Shown: positions 1-10,159, counted from the first letter of the stretch. The stretch is DNA of 64,000 bases from Ignavibacteriales bacterium (GCA_016707285.1 JADJIA010000005.1:186001-250000), one strand, 5' to 3'. Numbers and translations: made by a program. Notes: generated by a model from the sequence alone, not told the origin.

Positions 1-654
1 CTCAAAATCCATTGGTTGAATGATTCTTGATTCAATAACCAGAGAAGTGGTATCTCCGGATTGTGTCATAATTGCATCGTTGCTGCTGAGGCAATAGATT
101 GAATCAACATTTCGGGTTGAGATCAATTTAATTCTGTTGCCAACAGGAATTGGTTGTGGGCAAAAGAATGAGGGGAGACTTGTGGGAATAGTCTGCAGAA
201 CCTCACCAAGATCATACTTAAGGAACTCCACATAAGTCATTTCTACAGTAATGGTGGAATCAACCCCGATTGAATCCTTTAGTGGATAGATAATACTTCC
301 CGGTTTGGTGTAGTTGGTAACCTGATAGTGGACAGAACCACCTCCGCCGATATTTGTGTCTTGAGGAACTGCTGAAAATCCGGCTTCATACCAGATTCCC
401 CGAAGCTCCCACCGTAAACGGATGGCACTTGAATTTTGCGGGATGGGGAAGATGTAAACAGGTTTTTGATAAGAGGTCGTGGTGTTTTTATAGACAGAGG
501 TTACCGTTGTAATTGCAACCTGATTCTCGATTCTGGTATCAGTTTTGAACGATTCAATTTTCAAAACCTGACCCGTAGCGGGGTTTAGCAGCATTATGCC
601 ACCGGGGAAAATCATACTCGTAAATAAAATTACGAACAATAAAAGTTGTTTCAT
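1..654 (-). CDS. VIT-domain secreted protein, partial (3' end beyond window)
   Basis: Read on the minus strand from ATG at 654, this frame stays open for 218 codons to the window edge, so the C-terminus is missing. AAGGAG lies about 7 bases before the ATG. The first ~18 residues (MKQLLLFVILFTSMIFPG) form a signal peptide. Residues about 30-75 match the vault/inter-alpha-trypsin (VIT) fold: an 'ITTVTSVYKNTT' strand followed by 'PVYIFPIPQNSSAI', the usual 'YxFPLP' signature. VIT proteins normally carry a von Willebrand A domain after this one; that part would lie outside the window, so the vWA is only an expectation. Probably a periplasmic or outer-membrane protein. The VIT call is fairly firm; the function is unknown. 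Confidence 0.7.
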   Translation of the reverse strand, partial: MKQLLLFVILFTSMIFPGGIMLLNPATGQVLKIESFKTDTRIENQVAITTVTSVYKNTTTSYQKPVYIFPIPQNSSAIRLRWELRGIWYEAGFSAVPQDTNIGGGGSVHYQVTNYTKPGSIIYPLKDSIGVDSTITVEMTYVEFLKYDLGEVLQTIPTSLPSFFCPQPIPVGNRIKLISTRNVDSIYCLSSNDAIMTQSGDTTSLVIESRIIQPMDFE

Positions 655-760
655 AGATCACTCCTTATAAATTGATCCACCATTTCGATTGGAGCAGTTG
701 TTTTCGATTTCAGTAATCACCGGTCTCATTTTAGTAAGCACAGTGTTTGAAATAAGACTG

Positions 761-840
761 TTCCCAAAAATATTGTATCATATACTGTAAGTTAAAAAAA
801 AGGAGATCAAAGTCAATAGTTTCCCAAAAAATTGTATCAT
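761..840. repeat. Two ~20-bp direct repeats in a divergent promoter region
   Basis: Copies at 761-781 and 821-840 share TTCCCAAAAA(T)ATTGTATCAT with one inserted T, and their starts are 60 bp apart. They lie in the 327-bp gene-free stretch (655-981) between the divergent VIT and CHAT genes. Possible operator sites. No other feature is visible in that stretch beyond AT-rich sequence. Confidence 0.45.
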
Positions 841-981
841 CAAATTATTAAGATTTTGTGTTTCTTAATATCATAAAATTGCCAATAATTGATTAGTTTA
901 GTGGATATCGTAAAATATGATTGTGGCATGTTCACATCTGAAGCACAAAATGTAAAAAATAAAAAGAAAGGTTTTGTGATC

Positions 982-1257
982 ATGAAAAAGGTATTTTTTC
1001 AAAGTTTGATCGCAACCATCCTTATCGTTCCTGTTTATGCACAAACACTGAGCCAGGACGAGGAGATATTTACAAAATATTTTGCACAAACAGCCGGCAC
1101 AATGGCTGTTTTAAATCCTGGTGAGGTTAACGACACCTCATTATTTAATGCACTGGAAGCCCTTGAGCGCATAATCAAGGAAAATCCATCCAGATACCTT
1201 CTCAAATTAATCCACCTCAACCTGTCGTCAGGTGAAAACATTAAGCTGAACTTCTGA
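982..1257 (+). pseudogene. 5' fragment of frameshifted TPR-CHAT protein (signal peptide part)
   Basis: The ATG at 982, with AGAAAGG about 10 bases upstream, is a better start than the more upstream alternatives because it begins a clean signal peptide (MKKVFFQSLIATILIVPVYAQ). After about 90 residues the frame ends at a TGA at 1255-1257. The following frame is open from 1245 and continues directly into the CHAT protein (AELLKFVDETPSEF...). Adding one A in the AA at 1243-1244 would give ATT AAA GCT GAA and a seamless join (...ENIKAELLKF...). I therefore read this as the amino-terminal piece of the next gene, separated by a one-base deletion or a sequencing/assembly error. It has no domain of its own. 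Confidence 0.6.
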
Positions 1258-1295
1258 AATTTGTTGACGAGACACCCTCTGAGTTTGGTGACATC

Positions 1296-4200
1296 GTGAT
1301 GCTTGCTTTATATGAGTATATAGTCAGTGAGAAAGAGTTTTATCCCGAGGTGGTTGCAAAATTTTCGGGACTTAAGGGTACCATCCCATTCCAGATTTCA
1401 CCACCTTATCTCTATTTTATTGAGTGTTGGTCGTCAGTGCCCGCGAAAATGGAACAGGTTAATCCTAAACCCGGTGATTTAACAATTCTCAAAGATAATA
1501 GTGAAGAGAACCTCCGGATATATCCCGATGAAAAGGAATATTTCAGGGAAAATTATCAAAAAGGATTGTCATATTTTAAATCACTTGAGATTATTGATGA
1601 CAAAGAATTTCCACTCTCTCTCTTTAGGAAATATGAACCGGCTATTGCCGCTGAATTGGTAAGGCTCACAGGAGAAGAAAAGTGGAAGGAACCGGCACAT
1701 GATGGGGCAGATCAGAATTTAATTCAACTCTATAACAGCTTTTTTCTCCCTTTATTTGCTGATATCTATGACGAAGAGTATCTGTTAAAAACAGCCGGCC
1801 TGGCAGACGATGGGTCGGAATTTGCATTTGTGAATGAAGAAACAGTGTTCTGTTATCTCGCCGAAAATAACATTAACTCGCCTGTATTGCCCGGGTTATA
1901 TCAGGACTTGAAGAACTCGATTGAAAATGTGTCGCCAACAACTTTCGACCGTGTTTGTGCTTATACACTTAAAAATCACGAGAAAGAGCTGATATCCCTT
2001 GTTGACAGATACTTAAATGCACATCCTGAATCTATTTCGGCATATCAATGGAAGAAGTATTTTTATAGTGAGATTAATCCCGATAAAAATAAAGTGCAGG
2101 AAATTGAGATCAAGATTGAGGAACTTACTCCCAAGGCATGGTCAGTGGAGACATCTCTGGAAAAGATCAAAAAAATGATCGATTCGCTTTATTACAAAGC
2201 TGCGGAGGATTCGCTGCTAAAAATGAAAGACGATCTTGAACAGAATTTGATGTTTATTTCTAATGATTATTTCTCGGTTTTATCGGTTTTAAGAGGTCTT
2301 TATATTCAAACGGGTGAACTCTCAAAATCACTTGATGTCCAGACAAGAAAATATGAAGTAATTAAACAATATTTTATGAAAGGAAACGAGCTCAGGATGA
2401 AAACGGAAGTAGAGCTCGCTGAAAATTATAATTTACTTGGTCAATTTACAGCATCAAGAGCCATCCTTCTTGAAGTTTTAGCAAATATCGATTCACTTGA
2501 TATTAAAGAGAGTAACAGTTTTAGTGGTGCATTATTGGCGTTATCAGAAGTTTATTTGCTTTCAGGTGACCAGGAAAAAGGCGAAAAATTAGTGGATTCC
2601 GTCTATAACATGGTTATTTCAGGGAAGATCAGTGATAAAGAATATCTCAATGAATTAGTTATCAAATTATCGGATTTTTATCTAAAGTCCGGAAAACCTG
2701 AAAAAGTTGAAAAGCTGATTGAAGTTTTTAATCTGTTACAACCTGAAAAAGGGACAGGAAGCAGATACCGGGCAGTAAGAATGAAATCAGAGTTGGCACT
2801 CCTGAAAATTCAAAAAGGGAACAAAGAGGATGCGGGAACAATACTCGGGGAGATATCCTCTGATTTTATAGAACTTCCGGTTGCCCCCGATAAAGACTGG
2901 ATGAGAGCTTTTGGAAACATAGCTGAACTTCATAACAAAATGCCCTACAATAAAGGGCACCGAAATTTTTTCAAGTTTTTAAAGAGAAACTCAAATAAGA
3001 TTCTCGAGGTGAGAGACCCGGCATTTGTTGAGGCACTTACAAACATTGTTGAGTTTTATCACAGGGAGGGGGATTTTAATCCTGCACAGGATTTTTTATT
3101 CCAGGTGATAAAAAAACAGAAACAAAATTTTGGTGAACTAAATCCTGACTACATTCTGATGACAGTAAAGTTGATCGAATTAATGGGAAGAAGGGGAAAG
3201 AGTGAAGAGTTTTTTGGACTTTATAAAGAACTCATAGATTTACAGGCAAGATACTTAAGGGAAGTTTTACCGCTGCTTACGGAGAGTGAACGGGAACTGA
3301 TGATGCGGAAGTTTATCGGCATGAATGAACTCTGTATGAGTGTCTCAATCAAAAATTTTGAAATGGATATGGCTGTTTATGGGCTTTATTATGACAATCT
3401 TCTCAGAATTAAGGGACTAAAACTTGCGGCACTTAAAAATGAACGGCAAAGATTGAGGAAAATATATGACCCCGGGCAGTTGGAGATCATAAAAAAACTT
3501 AACGATGTAAAAAACCTGATAGGAAAACTTTATAATTTTTCAAAAGACGAATTAGCGAAAACAGGCTACGATCTCTCTTCACTACAGAATGAAGCCAATA
3601 CTTTACAAGCTGAGTTGAATAAAAATTTGAAGCCCGGAACGGATTCACTCATTGATCTTTCGATAACCTGGCACACTGTGAGAAAAAACCTGAAACCCGG
3701 GGAAGCAGCAATCGAAATTTTCCGTTTCAGACCATATGACAATGGGTTTCTTGATAGCGTTGTTTATTTGTATTTGATCGTAACACCGGAAACCATGGAT
3801 CATCCTGAGATCGGATTTCAGTTTAACGGGAAATTTATTGAAGGAGAACCATTTCAAGCTTATCTTGATGCAGTGAAATCTTTGGATGTGGATATATTTG
3901 AAGAGATGGACATCAAGGTGCTTAAAGAAGCTTACAACAATTATTGGCTTCCTATTCAATACCATCTTCAAGGTGTTAAGAAAATTTATCTCTCTGCTGA
4001 TGGATTATATCATAAGATCAATCCTGCTGTCCTGGTAAATCCCTCAACCAACAAATATGTTTATGAGGAGTATGAAATTGAACTCGTGGGGAGTACAAGG
4101 GAAATAGTGACTAAAAATTTGCCCAAGGAGAGCAACAATAAAGGTTCATGGCTTTTTGGTTATCCTGAACTCTATGATTTTAAGTTTAATGAAAATAAAA

Positions 4201-4916
4201 ACCCTCTAAATCAGGAGCCTGACAGAGCAGTATTTTCGGGTGATGACAAATCAGAGTTACAACGATATTATTTATCAGATATTCCGGCAACAAAAACCGA
4301 AGTTGAGAAGATTGATTCATTATTGAGAAATCACAAAAAGGAATCTGTGCTATTTACGGGCGTAAAAGCAAGTGAAGAGAATATAAAAAATATGAAAAAG
4401 CCAACGGTTCTTCATATTGCTTCTCATGGATATTTCATAAAAGATGATGAAGTTTCATCAGACAAAATTTACGGGTTTGACAAAAGAGTAGTCGCACTTA
4501 ATCCTCTACTAAGATCAGGATTGTTTCTCGCGGGAGCAGGGGCATTTCTTGAAAGTGATCCGTTTTTATGGAAAGGAAATGAGAATGGTGTACTTACAGC
4601 ACAGGAGTGTTTAACTCTCGATCTTGATGGTACGGAACTTGTAACTCTTTCCGCATGTGAGACCGGACTTGGAATTGTGCAAAACGGCGAAGGGGTTTAT
4701 GGACTTCAAAGAGCGTTAATGGTTTCCGGTGCAAAATCTGTTATTATGAGTTTGTGGAAAGTTCATGACTCTGCAACAATGGAGTTTATGGTTGGTTTTT
4801 ATGTTGAGTGGTTGAAGTCAGGTGATAAAATTAAAGCATTTGACCTTGCCCGACAAACGGTGAGAGCGAAGTATAAACTGCCATATTACTGGGGCGCATT
4901 TATCTTGTTAAATTAA
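1296..4916 (+). CDS. TPR-rich CHAT-domain (caspase-like) protein
   Basis: The C-terminal ~250 residues form a CHAT domain, the caspase-HetF-associated protease fold. The catalytic dyad is visible as His1044 in 'VLHIASHGYF' and Cys1121 in 'LVTLSACETGLG', followed by the family's 'GEGVYGLQRALMVSGAKSV' segment. The ~800 residues before it are helical, with degenerate TPR-like repeats. CHAT proteins are cysteine proteases or pseudoproteases, often activated by partners through their repeats. The numbered start (GTG 1296, ATG 1299) has no signal peptide or clear ribosome site. The frame is open upstream to 1245 and joins the signal-peptide ORF at 982 if one base is restored, so the natural product is probably a ~1310-residue exported protein. 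Substrate unknown. Confidence 0.85.
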   Translation: MMLALYEYIVSEKEFYPEVVAKFSGLKGTIPFQISPPYLYFIECWSSVPAKMEQVNPKPGDLTILKDNSEENLRIYPDEKEYFRENYQKGLSYFKSLEIIDDKEFPLSLFRKYEPAIAAELVRLTGEEKWKEPAHDGADQNLIQLYNSFFLPLFADIYDEEYLLKTAGLADDGSEFAFVNEETVFCYLAENNINSPVLPGLYQDLKNSIENVSPTTFDRVCAYTLKNHEKELISLVDRYLNAHPESISAYQWKKYFYSEINPDKNKVQEIEIKIEELTPKAWSVETSLEKIKKMIDSLYYKAAEDSLLKMKDDLEQNLMFISNDYFSVLSVLRGLYIQTGELSKSLDVQTRKYEVIKQYFMKGNELRMKTEVELAENYNLLGQFTASRAILLEVLANIDSLDIKESNSFSGALLALSEVYLLSGDQEKGEKLVDSVYNMVISGKISDKEYLNELVIKLSDFYLKSGKPEKVEKLIEVFNLLQPEKGTGSRYRAVRMKSELALLKIQKGNKEDAGTILGEISSDFIELPVAPDKDWMRAFGNIAELHNKMPYNKGHRNFFKFLKRNSNKILEVRDPAFVEALTNIVEFYHREGDFNPAQDFLFQVIKKQKQNFGELNPDYILMTVKLIELMGRRGKSEEFFGLYKELIDLQARYLREVLPLLTESERELMMRKFIGMNELCMSVSIKNFEMDMAVYGLYYDNLLRIKGLKLAALKNERQRLRKIYDPGQLEIIKKLNDVKNLIGKLYNFSKDELAKTGYDLSSLQNEANTLQAELNKNLKPGTDSLIDLSITWHTVRKNLKPGEAAIEIFRFRPYDNGFLDSVVYLYLIVTPETMDHPEIGFQFNGKFIEGEPFQAYLDAVKSLDVDIFEEMDIKVLKEAYNNYWLPIQYHLQGVKKIYLSADGLYHKINPAVLVNPSTNKYVYEEYEIELVGSTREIVTKNLPKESNNKGSWLFGYPELYDFKFNENKNPLNQEPDRAVFSGDDKSELQRYYLSDIPATKTEVEKIDSLLRNHKKESVLFTGVKASEENIKNMKKPTVLHIASHGYFIKDDEVSSDKIYGFDKRVVALNPLLRSGLFLAGAGAFLESDPFLWKGNENGVLTAQECLTLDLDGTELVTLSACETGLGIVQNGEGVYGLQRALMVSGAKSVIMSLWKVHDSATMEFMVGFYVEWLKSGDKIKAFDLARQTVRAKYKLPYYWGAFILLN

Positions 4917-5001
4917 AAAATCGAGTGGTTTCTCAATTAAATTTGATGAGCACATCATTTCTGTTTAAATTTGTTTTTTGATTAATTAAAAATCGGGATT
5001 T

Positions 5002-5712
5002 ATGGGCAGGATATTCGAAACGCGTAAACATGTAATGTTCGCACGCTTTGCAAAAATGTCAGTTGCATTTAATCGTGCACGAAAAGAGATCGAAATTGCA
5101 GTGAAGGCCGGTGGACCGGATCCGTCAACAAACTCGAAACTCAGACTGGCAATGCAAAACGCAAAAAGTGTAAACATGCCAAAAGATAGAGTTGAAGCTG
5201 CGATAAAACGGGCTTCTTCAAAAGATACAACAGGCTATCAGGAAATCACTTACGAGGGAATGGGACCTCATGGAATCTATGTAATAGTTTCATGTGCAAC
5301 CGATAACACAACAAGGACCGTGGCAAATGTTCGTCACCACTTCAAAAAGGGGAATGGGGTTCTTGGAAATTCAGGAAGTGTATCGTTCAATTTTGAACAT
5401 AAAGCCTTTTTTAAGCTGAAAAAAGGTTCTGTTGCCGATCCTGAAGAACTTGAACTTGATTTGATCGATTTTGGATTGGACGAATTGGATAGTGATGATG
5501 ATTTCATCTACATCTATTGTCCCTATGAAGAGTTTGGGAAAATGCAGAAAGCTCTTGAAGATAGAAATGTAGAAGTTGAGAGTGCTGAATTACAGTATAT
5601 CCCAAATGTTTACAAAGAACTCGAAGGGGAGCAGAGAACAGAAATGACAGAACTCCTCGACTTACTCGAAGAGGATGATGATGTTGTAGCTGTTTATCAC
5701 AACATGCAATAG
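5002..5712 (+). CDS. yebC: YebC/PmpR-family regulator or translation factor
   Basis: 236 residues, the normal length for the YebC/TACO1 family. The N-terminal helical domain carries 'KEIEIAVKAGGPDPSTNSKL' and 'AMQNAKSVNMPKDRVEAAIK', followed by 'YEGMGPHGIYVIV' and the acidic C-terminal domains. The 'MGRIFETRKHVMFARFAKMS' opening is the Bacteroidetes/Chlorobi variant rather than the proteobacterial AGHSKWANI type. Family members act as DNA-binding regulators or, as shown for some, help ribosomes through proline-rich stretches. Single gene with its own terminator. Confidence 0.95.
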   Translation: MGRIFETRKHVMFARFAKMSVAFNRARKEIEIAVKAGGPDPSTNSKLRLAMQNAKSVNMPKDRVEAAIKRASSKDTTGYQEITYEGMGPHGIYVIVSCATDNTTRTVANVRHHFKKGNGVLGNSGSVSFNFEHKAFFKLKKGSVADPEELELDLIDFGLDELDSDDDFIYIYCPYEEFGKMQKALEDRNVEVESAELQYIPNVYKELEGEQRTEMTELLDLLEEDDDVVAVYHNMQ

Positions 5713-5725
5713 TTGAATTAAAATA

Positions 5726-5764
5726 AAAAAGGCTGACCCCGAAAAGAGTCAGCCTTTTTGTTTT
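5726..5764. terminator. Bidirectional terminator between yebC and DUF3160 gene
   Basis: Stem AAAAAGGCTGAC (5726-5737) pairs with GTCAGCCTTTTT (5748-5759), with a T-rich tail on both strands. It serves the two convergent genes. Confidence 0.9.
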
Positions 5765-5770
5765 TTAAGG

Positions 5771-8326
5771 CTATTTTAACAAAGTCATTTTACCGGTGAA
5801 GGTTTTTCCTCCGGAGTTAAGGCTGTAGAAATAAATTCCACTTGCAACAACTGCTCCGGAATTATCATCACCATTCCAGGCGATGGAATAGTTTCCTTGT
5901 TGCAGGGGTTCTGCAATAAGTTTCTTTACCAAAATACCTTGCACATTAAAAATATTCAACTCCACAAAATTACCTGTTGCACTTGAAGGGATTGAAAATT
6001 TAATGATTGTTGAATTGTTGAAAGGATTAGGGTAGTTCTGCGCCAGACGAAAATCTTCAATTATACCATCATCGCCGCGATTTTCAAGCCTTACTGAGGT
6101 TAAAAGTGATGAACCTGTTCCTCTTGAGTTACCGAGGGAATCTGCAAGGTACAAATTCACAAAATCCGGTCTGGATGCCTGGGCTAAATAGGTATTTATC
6201 CAACTGTCATCATCCAACCTAAGCATATTTGTTGTTGTATAATCGTAATAGCTTAAAAAAGGACCAACATAAGCCACATCAACACCTGCAGGATTTTTTG
6301 CAGTTACAACTCCAAGGTTTACATTTCCTGTACCCACATGTTTTACCCACCCAACATAATTACCATTTTCGTCCTGGCCGGAGGTATGAATATCGGCAAC
6401 CACATACAGTTGTTTCTGAAAAAGATCCTCGGGAGCATAAAACAAGTGGTAGTACCACCCGTCATAAGGGGAACCATAAGCACTGTGGTCAACTTTAAGG
6501 AAGTTTCTTAAAAACTGTTGTTCCTGGCCGGAAAGATTTTGATTGGCGAGTTCTTTTTTTGAAATGGAAGCAAGTGTATCATTTGAGGAACGAAACCTGT
6601 CACACCAGTTCATCATTTCCATTTTGATATATTGATTATTAAACTGGAGAGGAACCAAAATTGTCTTAAAAAAGTCACCAAAGTCTCTTAGATCTTCATA
6701 AAACGATGGAAATGGTTCAACATAACCGTAGGGAAATGAACACACCCACCCGGAAGTATATGATTGTTTTGCATACAGGATATTATCGTGGCGGAGTTGA
6801 GTCCAGCTTCCTAATTGAGTATTCAGTTTTTGTTGCCAAAAGGCAGCAGTTTGCATAAACTGAGGCAACGAATCACGATCTTCGGGAGGATTGATTTTTC
6901 TTAATGAGTTGACCCACCTGTGGAAGAGATTAGCGTTCCAGAAACTTGTGTCATACGCTTCAATCAAATATCTCGCAGCGGCAAGATTTGTACCGTAATG
7001 ATAACCATTTAATTCATCCTTGAGAAGTCTGATTGCGGCATTATTACCAAGCCCGCCCAAAACATCAAGAGTGTTTGGCAACATCCTTTTGATCTTTCGT
7101 CCATTATAAATGATCCTGTCAAAAACGACTTGTGATGTTATATAGGAATCAATAACAAATCTTTGTCCCATTAACATAACAGCAGAAGCGGGATGAGTAG
7201 TTGTAGGGGAGAAAGGGTTGGTTAACAGCAATTGAGAATTAATCCTCTGAAAAGCAAACGGATTTGCGAGTAACGAATCCTGGAAAGCATAAAGTTTTGT
7301 GGTATCGTTAAATTGCAGAGGAGATGTAATGTTCGCATTTTCAAGCAGAAAAGTAAGATTATTGATCGTTACATTGTCTTGAGTTCCGACAAGGAAGTTG
7401 AGCAGTTCATTAATCTCCGAGTAATACCCAATTGCGGGGGTTGAAGAAGTTGCCTCTTCGAGAAAGGCAGCAAACATGCAGCCTCTTGCGGTTGATGGGT
7501 CTCGCTGAAAAGTTTCTCCAGGCGGTAGAAGTTGGATTTCTGTTCTGCCCAGCCAGATCATTGCCTTAAAATATTCATCGAGTAGAGGATAGTTCATCAG
7601 ATTTTGTTCATCTGCGTAATGACCTCTGAGAGTGAACTGACTAAAATCGATATAATGTTCCTGCTCACCAAATAATGAGTAAAAAACCATCGTCTCGTCG
7701 TCGATAAACTGCAGGATACTGTCAATTTTTAGATTGTTTGTTGCATACCAGGGAGTGGCAGCAGGATTAAAAAGTTTCCTCGCAACGGTGTTATAAACAT
7801 CCAAATCACGAAGAGCCACGCCACCAAGAGAATCATTTCCATAAAGTGTATTCAACCCTGAAATTTGAGAATGTATCGAATTAAGGAGAAGCTGCAGTTT
7901 TGGAATCAAGTATTCTCCTTCAAGCTGCATCAGGATTTTATCGTAAGAAAGATGAAGTGCGTGAAGAATAGCATCCGTTGAAACAAAGAGGGGAAGATCT
8001 TTATGGAAAATATCGCTGGTTGCGCTTAGAAATGTTGGGTAACTTAAGCGTTCACTTACCATAAAACCATGTTGATTAATTAATGAACGTTCATATTCTG
8101 TGAGATTATATTTTGTGCAAATAGAATCATAAAACAGAATATTACCGGCAAACGGTGTTACACCGCTGTTAAATTCACCGGTCGGGTACATCTCCAATAT
8201 TTGTGCAGAACTCAGATTTTGATGCGATTGTAAAAATTCTATATAATTCTGGAGTGTAAAATTTGGATTCTGCGAATGCAACGGGAGGGTAAATATCAAT
8301 ACGATTGTGAAGATTAGTCTCTTCAT
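5771..8326 (-). CDS. DUF3160 protein with T9SS type A sorting domain
   Basis: 851 residues. The signal peptide MKRLIFTIVLIFTLPLHSQ is followed by a long DUF3160-like region; recognisable segments are 'FVSTDAILHALHLSYDKIL' near residue 115 and 'GYVEPFPSFYEDLRDFG' near 535. The last ~85 residues form a T9SS sorting domain, 'FRLAQNYPNPFNNSTIIKF' through 'GIYFYSLNSGGKTFTGKM', ending in a lysine. The protein is therefore predicted to cross the outer membrane by type IX secretion and be anchored or released at the surface. The catalytic role of DUF3160 is not established. It follows the histidine kinase gene on the same strand by 3 bases, so the two may be co-transcribed. Confidence 0.85.
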   Translation of the reverse strand: MKRLIFTIVLIFTLPLHSQNPNFTLQNYIEFLQSHQNLSSAQILEMYPTGEFNSGVTPFAGNILFYDSICTKYNLTEYERSLINQHGFMVSERLSYPTFLSATSDIFHKDLPLFVSTDAILHALHLSYDKILMQLEGEYLIPKLQLLLNSIHSQISGLNTLYGNDSLGGVALRDLDVYNTVARKLFNPAATPWYATNNLKIDSILQFIDDETMVFYSLFGEQEHYIDFSQFTLRGHYADEQNLMNYPLLDEYFKAMIWLGRTEIQLLPPGETFQRDPSTARGCMFAAFLEEATSSTPAIGYYSEINELLNFLVGTQDNVTINNLTFLLENANITSPLQFNDTTKLYAFQDSLLANPFAFQRINSQLLLTNPFSPTTTHPASAVMLMGQRFVIDSYITSQVVFDRIIYNGRKIKRMLPNTLDVLGGLGNNAAIRLLKDELNGYHYGTNLAAARYLIEAYDTSFWNANLFHRWVNSLRKINPPEDRDSLPQFMQTAAFWQQKLNTQLGSWTQLRHDNILYAKQSYTSGWVCSFPYGYVEPFPSFYEDLRDFGDFFKTILVPLQFNNQYIKMEMMNWCDRFRSSNDTLASISKKELANQNLSGQEQQFLRNFLKVDHSAYGSPYDGWYYHLFYAPEDLFQKQLYVVADIHTSGQDENGNYVGWVKHVGTGNVNLGVVTAKNPAGVDVAYVGPFLSYYDYTTTNMLRLDDDSWINTYLAQASRPDFVNLYLADSLGNSRGTGSSLLTSVRLENRGDDGIIEDFRLAQNYPNPFNNSTIIKFSIPSSATGNFVELNIFNVQGILVKKLIAEPLQQGNYSIAWNGDDNSGAVVASGIYFYSLNSGGKTFTGKMTLLK

Positions 8327-8329
8327 GGT

Positions 8330-10159
8330 TTAGGTGCCTTTTGATTTCCTCAATGTGAAATAAAATTTACTACCAATTCCGGGCTTGCTTTCAACGCGGA
8401 TTTTACCGCCATTTTTTTCGACAAATTCTTTGCAGAGCATCAAGCCAAGTCCGGTGCTTAATTCTCCATCCGTACCCTCAGATTTAGTTTTTTCTCCCAG
8501 TTTAAAAAGTTTTTTTAGTTTATCTTTTGTCATTCCGATTCCTGTATCAGTAACCGAAATCTCGATTGTGGAATCATTAATTGTTTTACCGGAAACCGAT
8601 ACTGAACCACCCCGGCTTGTAAACTTGATTGCGTTGGAAATTAAATTCATCAGTATTGAATTAACCATTTTTTTATCAGCCAGAAGGGAAATTTCCGGTT
8701 CAATAGTATTAATCAGGCTGATACCTTTTTGTTCACACCTTGTCAGAGATGTTTCGATAATTGGGTCGAGAACATCGGAGATGTTAAAACTTTCAGGCTC
8801 AAAATCCATCGCACCTTTTTGCATCTGTGCCCATTCCAGGAGGTTTCGAAGAAGTACATAAAGATTTCTTGCGAGTTTGTTCAACTTTTTGCTCATTTCA
8901 ACATACTCTTCGTGCGTATAATCCGCATCATCATCCGTCATCATCTCTGTCAGTCCCCAAAAAGTTTGGAACGGACTCGACAAGTCGTGTGCGATGATTG
9001 AGAAAAATTTATCTTTTTCTTTAAGCAGGCTTGTGAGCAACTCATTTTTGTGGTTTATCTCTTCTTCAGCAGCTTTTCTCTCAGAAATATCCCTCATTAG
9101 CGAATATAGATATTGTTTCCCTTTAAATCGCACAGGTGTAAGCATTACCTCAACAGGGAGTTCACTTTTGTCAGCTCTTAAATGAGTCCATTCAAATTTG
9201 TGGTAACCTTCTTTAAGTGCATGTTTTACCATCTTTTTCGCTTTATCGGTCGATAATGTTCCATCAGGCTGTTTTTCAGGTGAAATATCTGAGGGGAACT
9301 TATGCAGAATCTCGTCCATGCTTTTGATACCAAGTGCTGAAACTGTTGAGGCATTTACTTTGGTAAAACCGGAATCTTCAAGTAACAAACAGAGGTCGGC
9401 AGATTGATCAAAAAGGATGCGAAACATCTCTTCACTTTCATGAAGGGCGTCCTCAGCTCTTTTCCTCTCGATGGCTATGGCAATCTGAGATGCGACTGAA
9501 TCAAGAAACTGTACATCCCGCTCGGAATAAACATCAGACTCTTCGTAGTGTTGGAGCACCAAAACACCAATTGTTTTTGAAGGTGTTACCAATGGTACGC
9601 CAAGCCAGGAAGGAGAGTTCTCGCCAACGAGTTCAACCTCACCCAATTCGACCAACTCATCAAATTTTTCTTGTGAGAGAAGAAGTGGTTTACCTGTTTG
9701 ATAAACATAGGTTGTGCAGCTTTTATACATCGGGGAAGGGTCTGGTTGTGGATCATATTTGTCGATATGATAGGGAAAACTGAACAAGTCGCTTTCGTCA
9801 TTGTATAGAGCAACAAAACAATTTTCGGCATATAATAGCTCAGAAAGCGAGGAATGAATCAGGGTCAACAATTCATTCAGGTTTGCGGTAGTTGAAACAC
9901 CCTGAATTATTTGATAGATAATCCGGGTTTCTCTCTCCGATCGTTCTTTACCGGCAGGTGACTCAGTGAAGGAAAGTTCGGCATTTAACCGCTGGTTTTC
10001 CCGCAAAAGTTCCAGGTTCCTGGTTTTTAGTATATTAATCAGATCGGCAATTTCTGAAAGGCTATAGTTAGAGAGTGAATCTGGTGTTATTTGATCAGAT
10101 TTTGATTCATCAGGATTAAGAGAGTTTGGAATTGCAGACTGATTATTTATGTCATGCAT
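8330..10159 (-). CDS. GAF-PAS sensor histidine kinase
   Basis: 609 residues, no signal peptide or membrane segments, so a cytoplasmic sensor. Order: short coiled coil (about 37-65), GAF domain (about 90-232), PAS domain (about 243-362), HisKA with phospho-acceptor His391 in 'FFSIIAHDLSSPF', then HATPase with N box 'NLISNAIKFTS', G1 'DTGIGM' and G2 'GLGLMLCKEF'. The ligand of the GAF/PAS part cannot be told. No response regulator is adjacent; the downstream neighbour is the DUF3160 T9SS cargo. The 290-bp stretch upstream (10160-10449) separates it from the divergent polyketide synthase and is AT-rich with no clear motif. Confidence 0.9.
   Translation of the reverse strand: MHDINNQSAIPNSLNPDESKSDQITPDSLSNYSLSEIADLINILKTRNLELLRENQRLNAELSFTESPAGKERSERETRIIYQIIQGVSTTANLNELLTLIHSSLSELLYAENCFVALYNDESDLFSFPYHIDKYDPQPDPSPMYKSCTTYVYQTGKPLLLSQEKFDELVELGEVELVGENSPSWLGVPLVTPSKTIGVLVLQHYEESDVYSERDVQFLDSVASQIAIAIERKRAEDALHESEEMFRILFDQSADLCLLLEDSGFTKVNASTVSALGIKSMDEILHKFPSDISPEKQPDGTLSTDKAKKMVKHALKEGYHKFEWTHLRADKSELPVEVMLTPVRFKGKQYLYSLMRDISERKAAEEEINHKNELLTSLLKEKDKFFSIIAHDLSSPFQTFWGLTEMMTDDDADYTHEEYVEMSKKLNKLARNLYVLLRNLLEWAQMQKGAMDFEPESFNISDVLDPIIETSLTRCEQKGISLINTIEPEISLLADKKMVNSILMNLISNAIKFTSRGGSVSVSGKTINDSTIEISVTDTGIGMTKDKLKKLFKLGEKTKSEGTDGELSTGLGLMLCKEFVEKNGGKIRVESKPGIGSKFYFTLRKSKGT

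Noticed and set aside
1240..1260. Programmed ribosomal frameshift in the CHAT gene
   Set aside because: No slippery heptamer or downstream pseudoknot is visible at the junction; a single missing A explains the two frames more simply.
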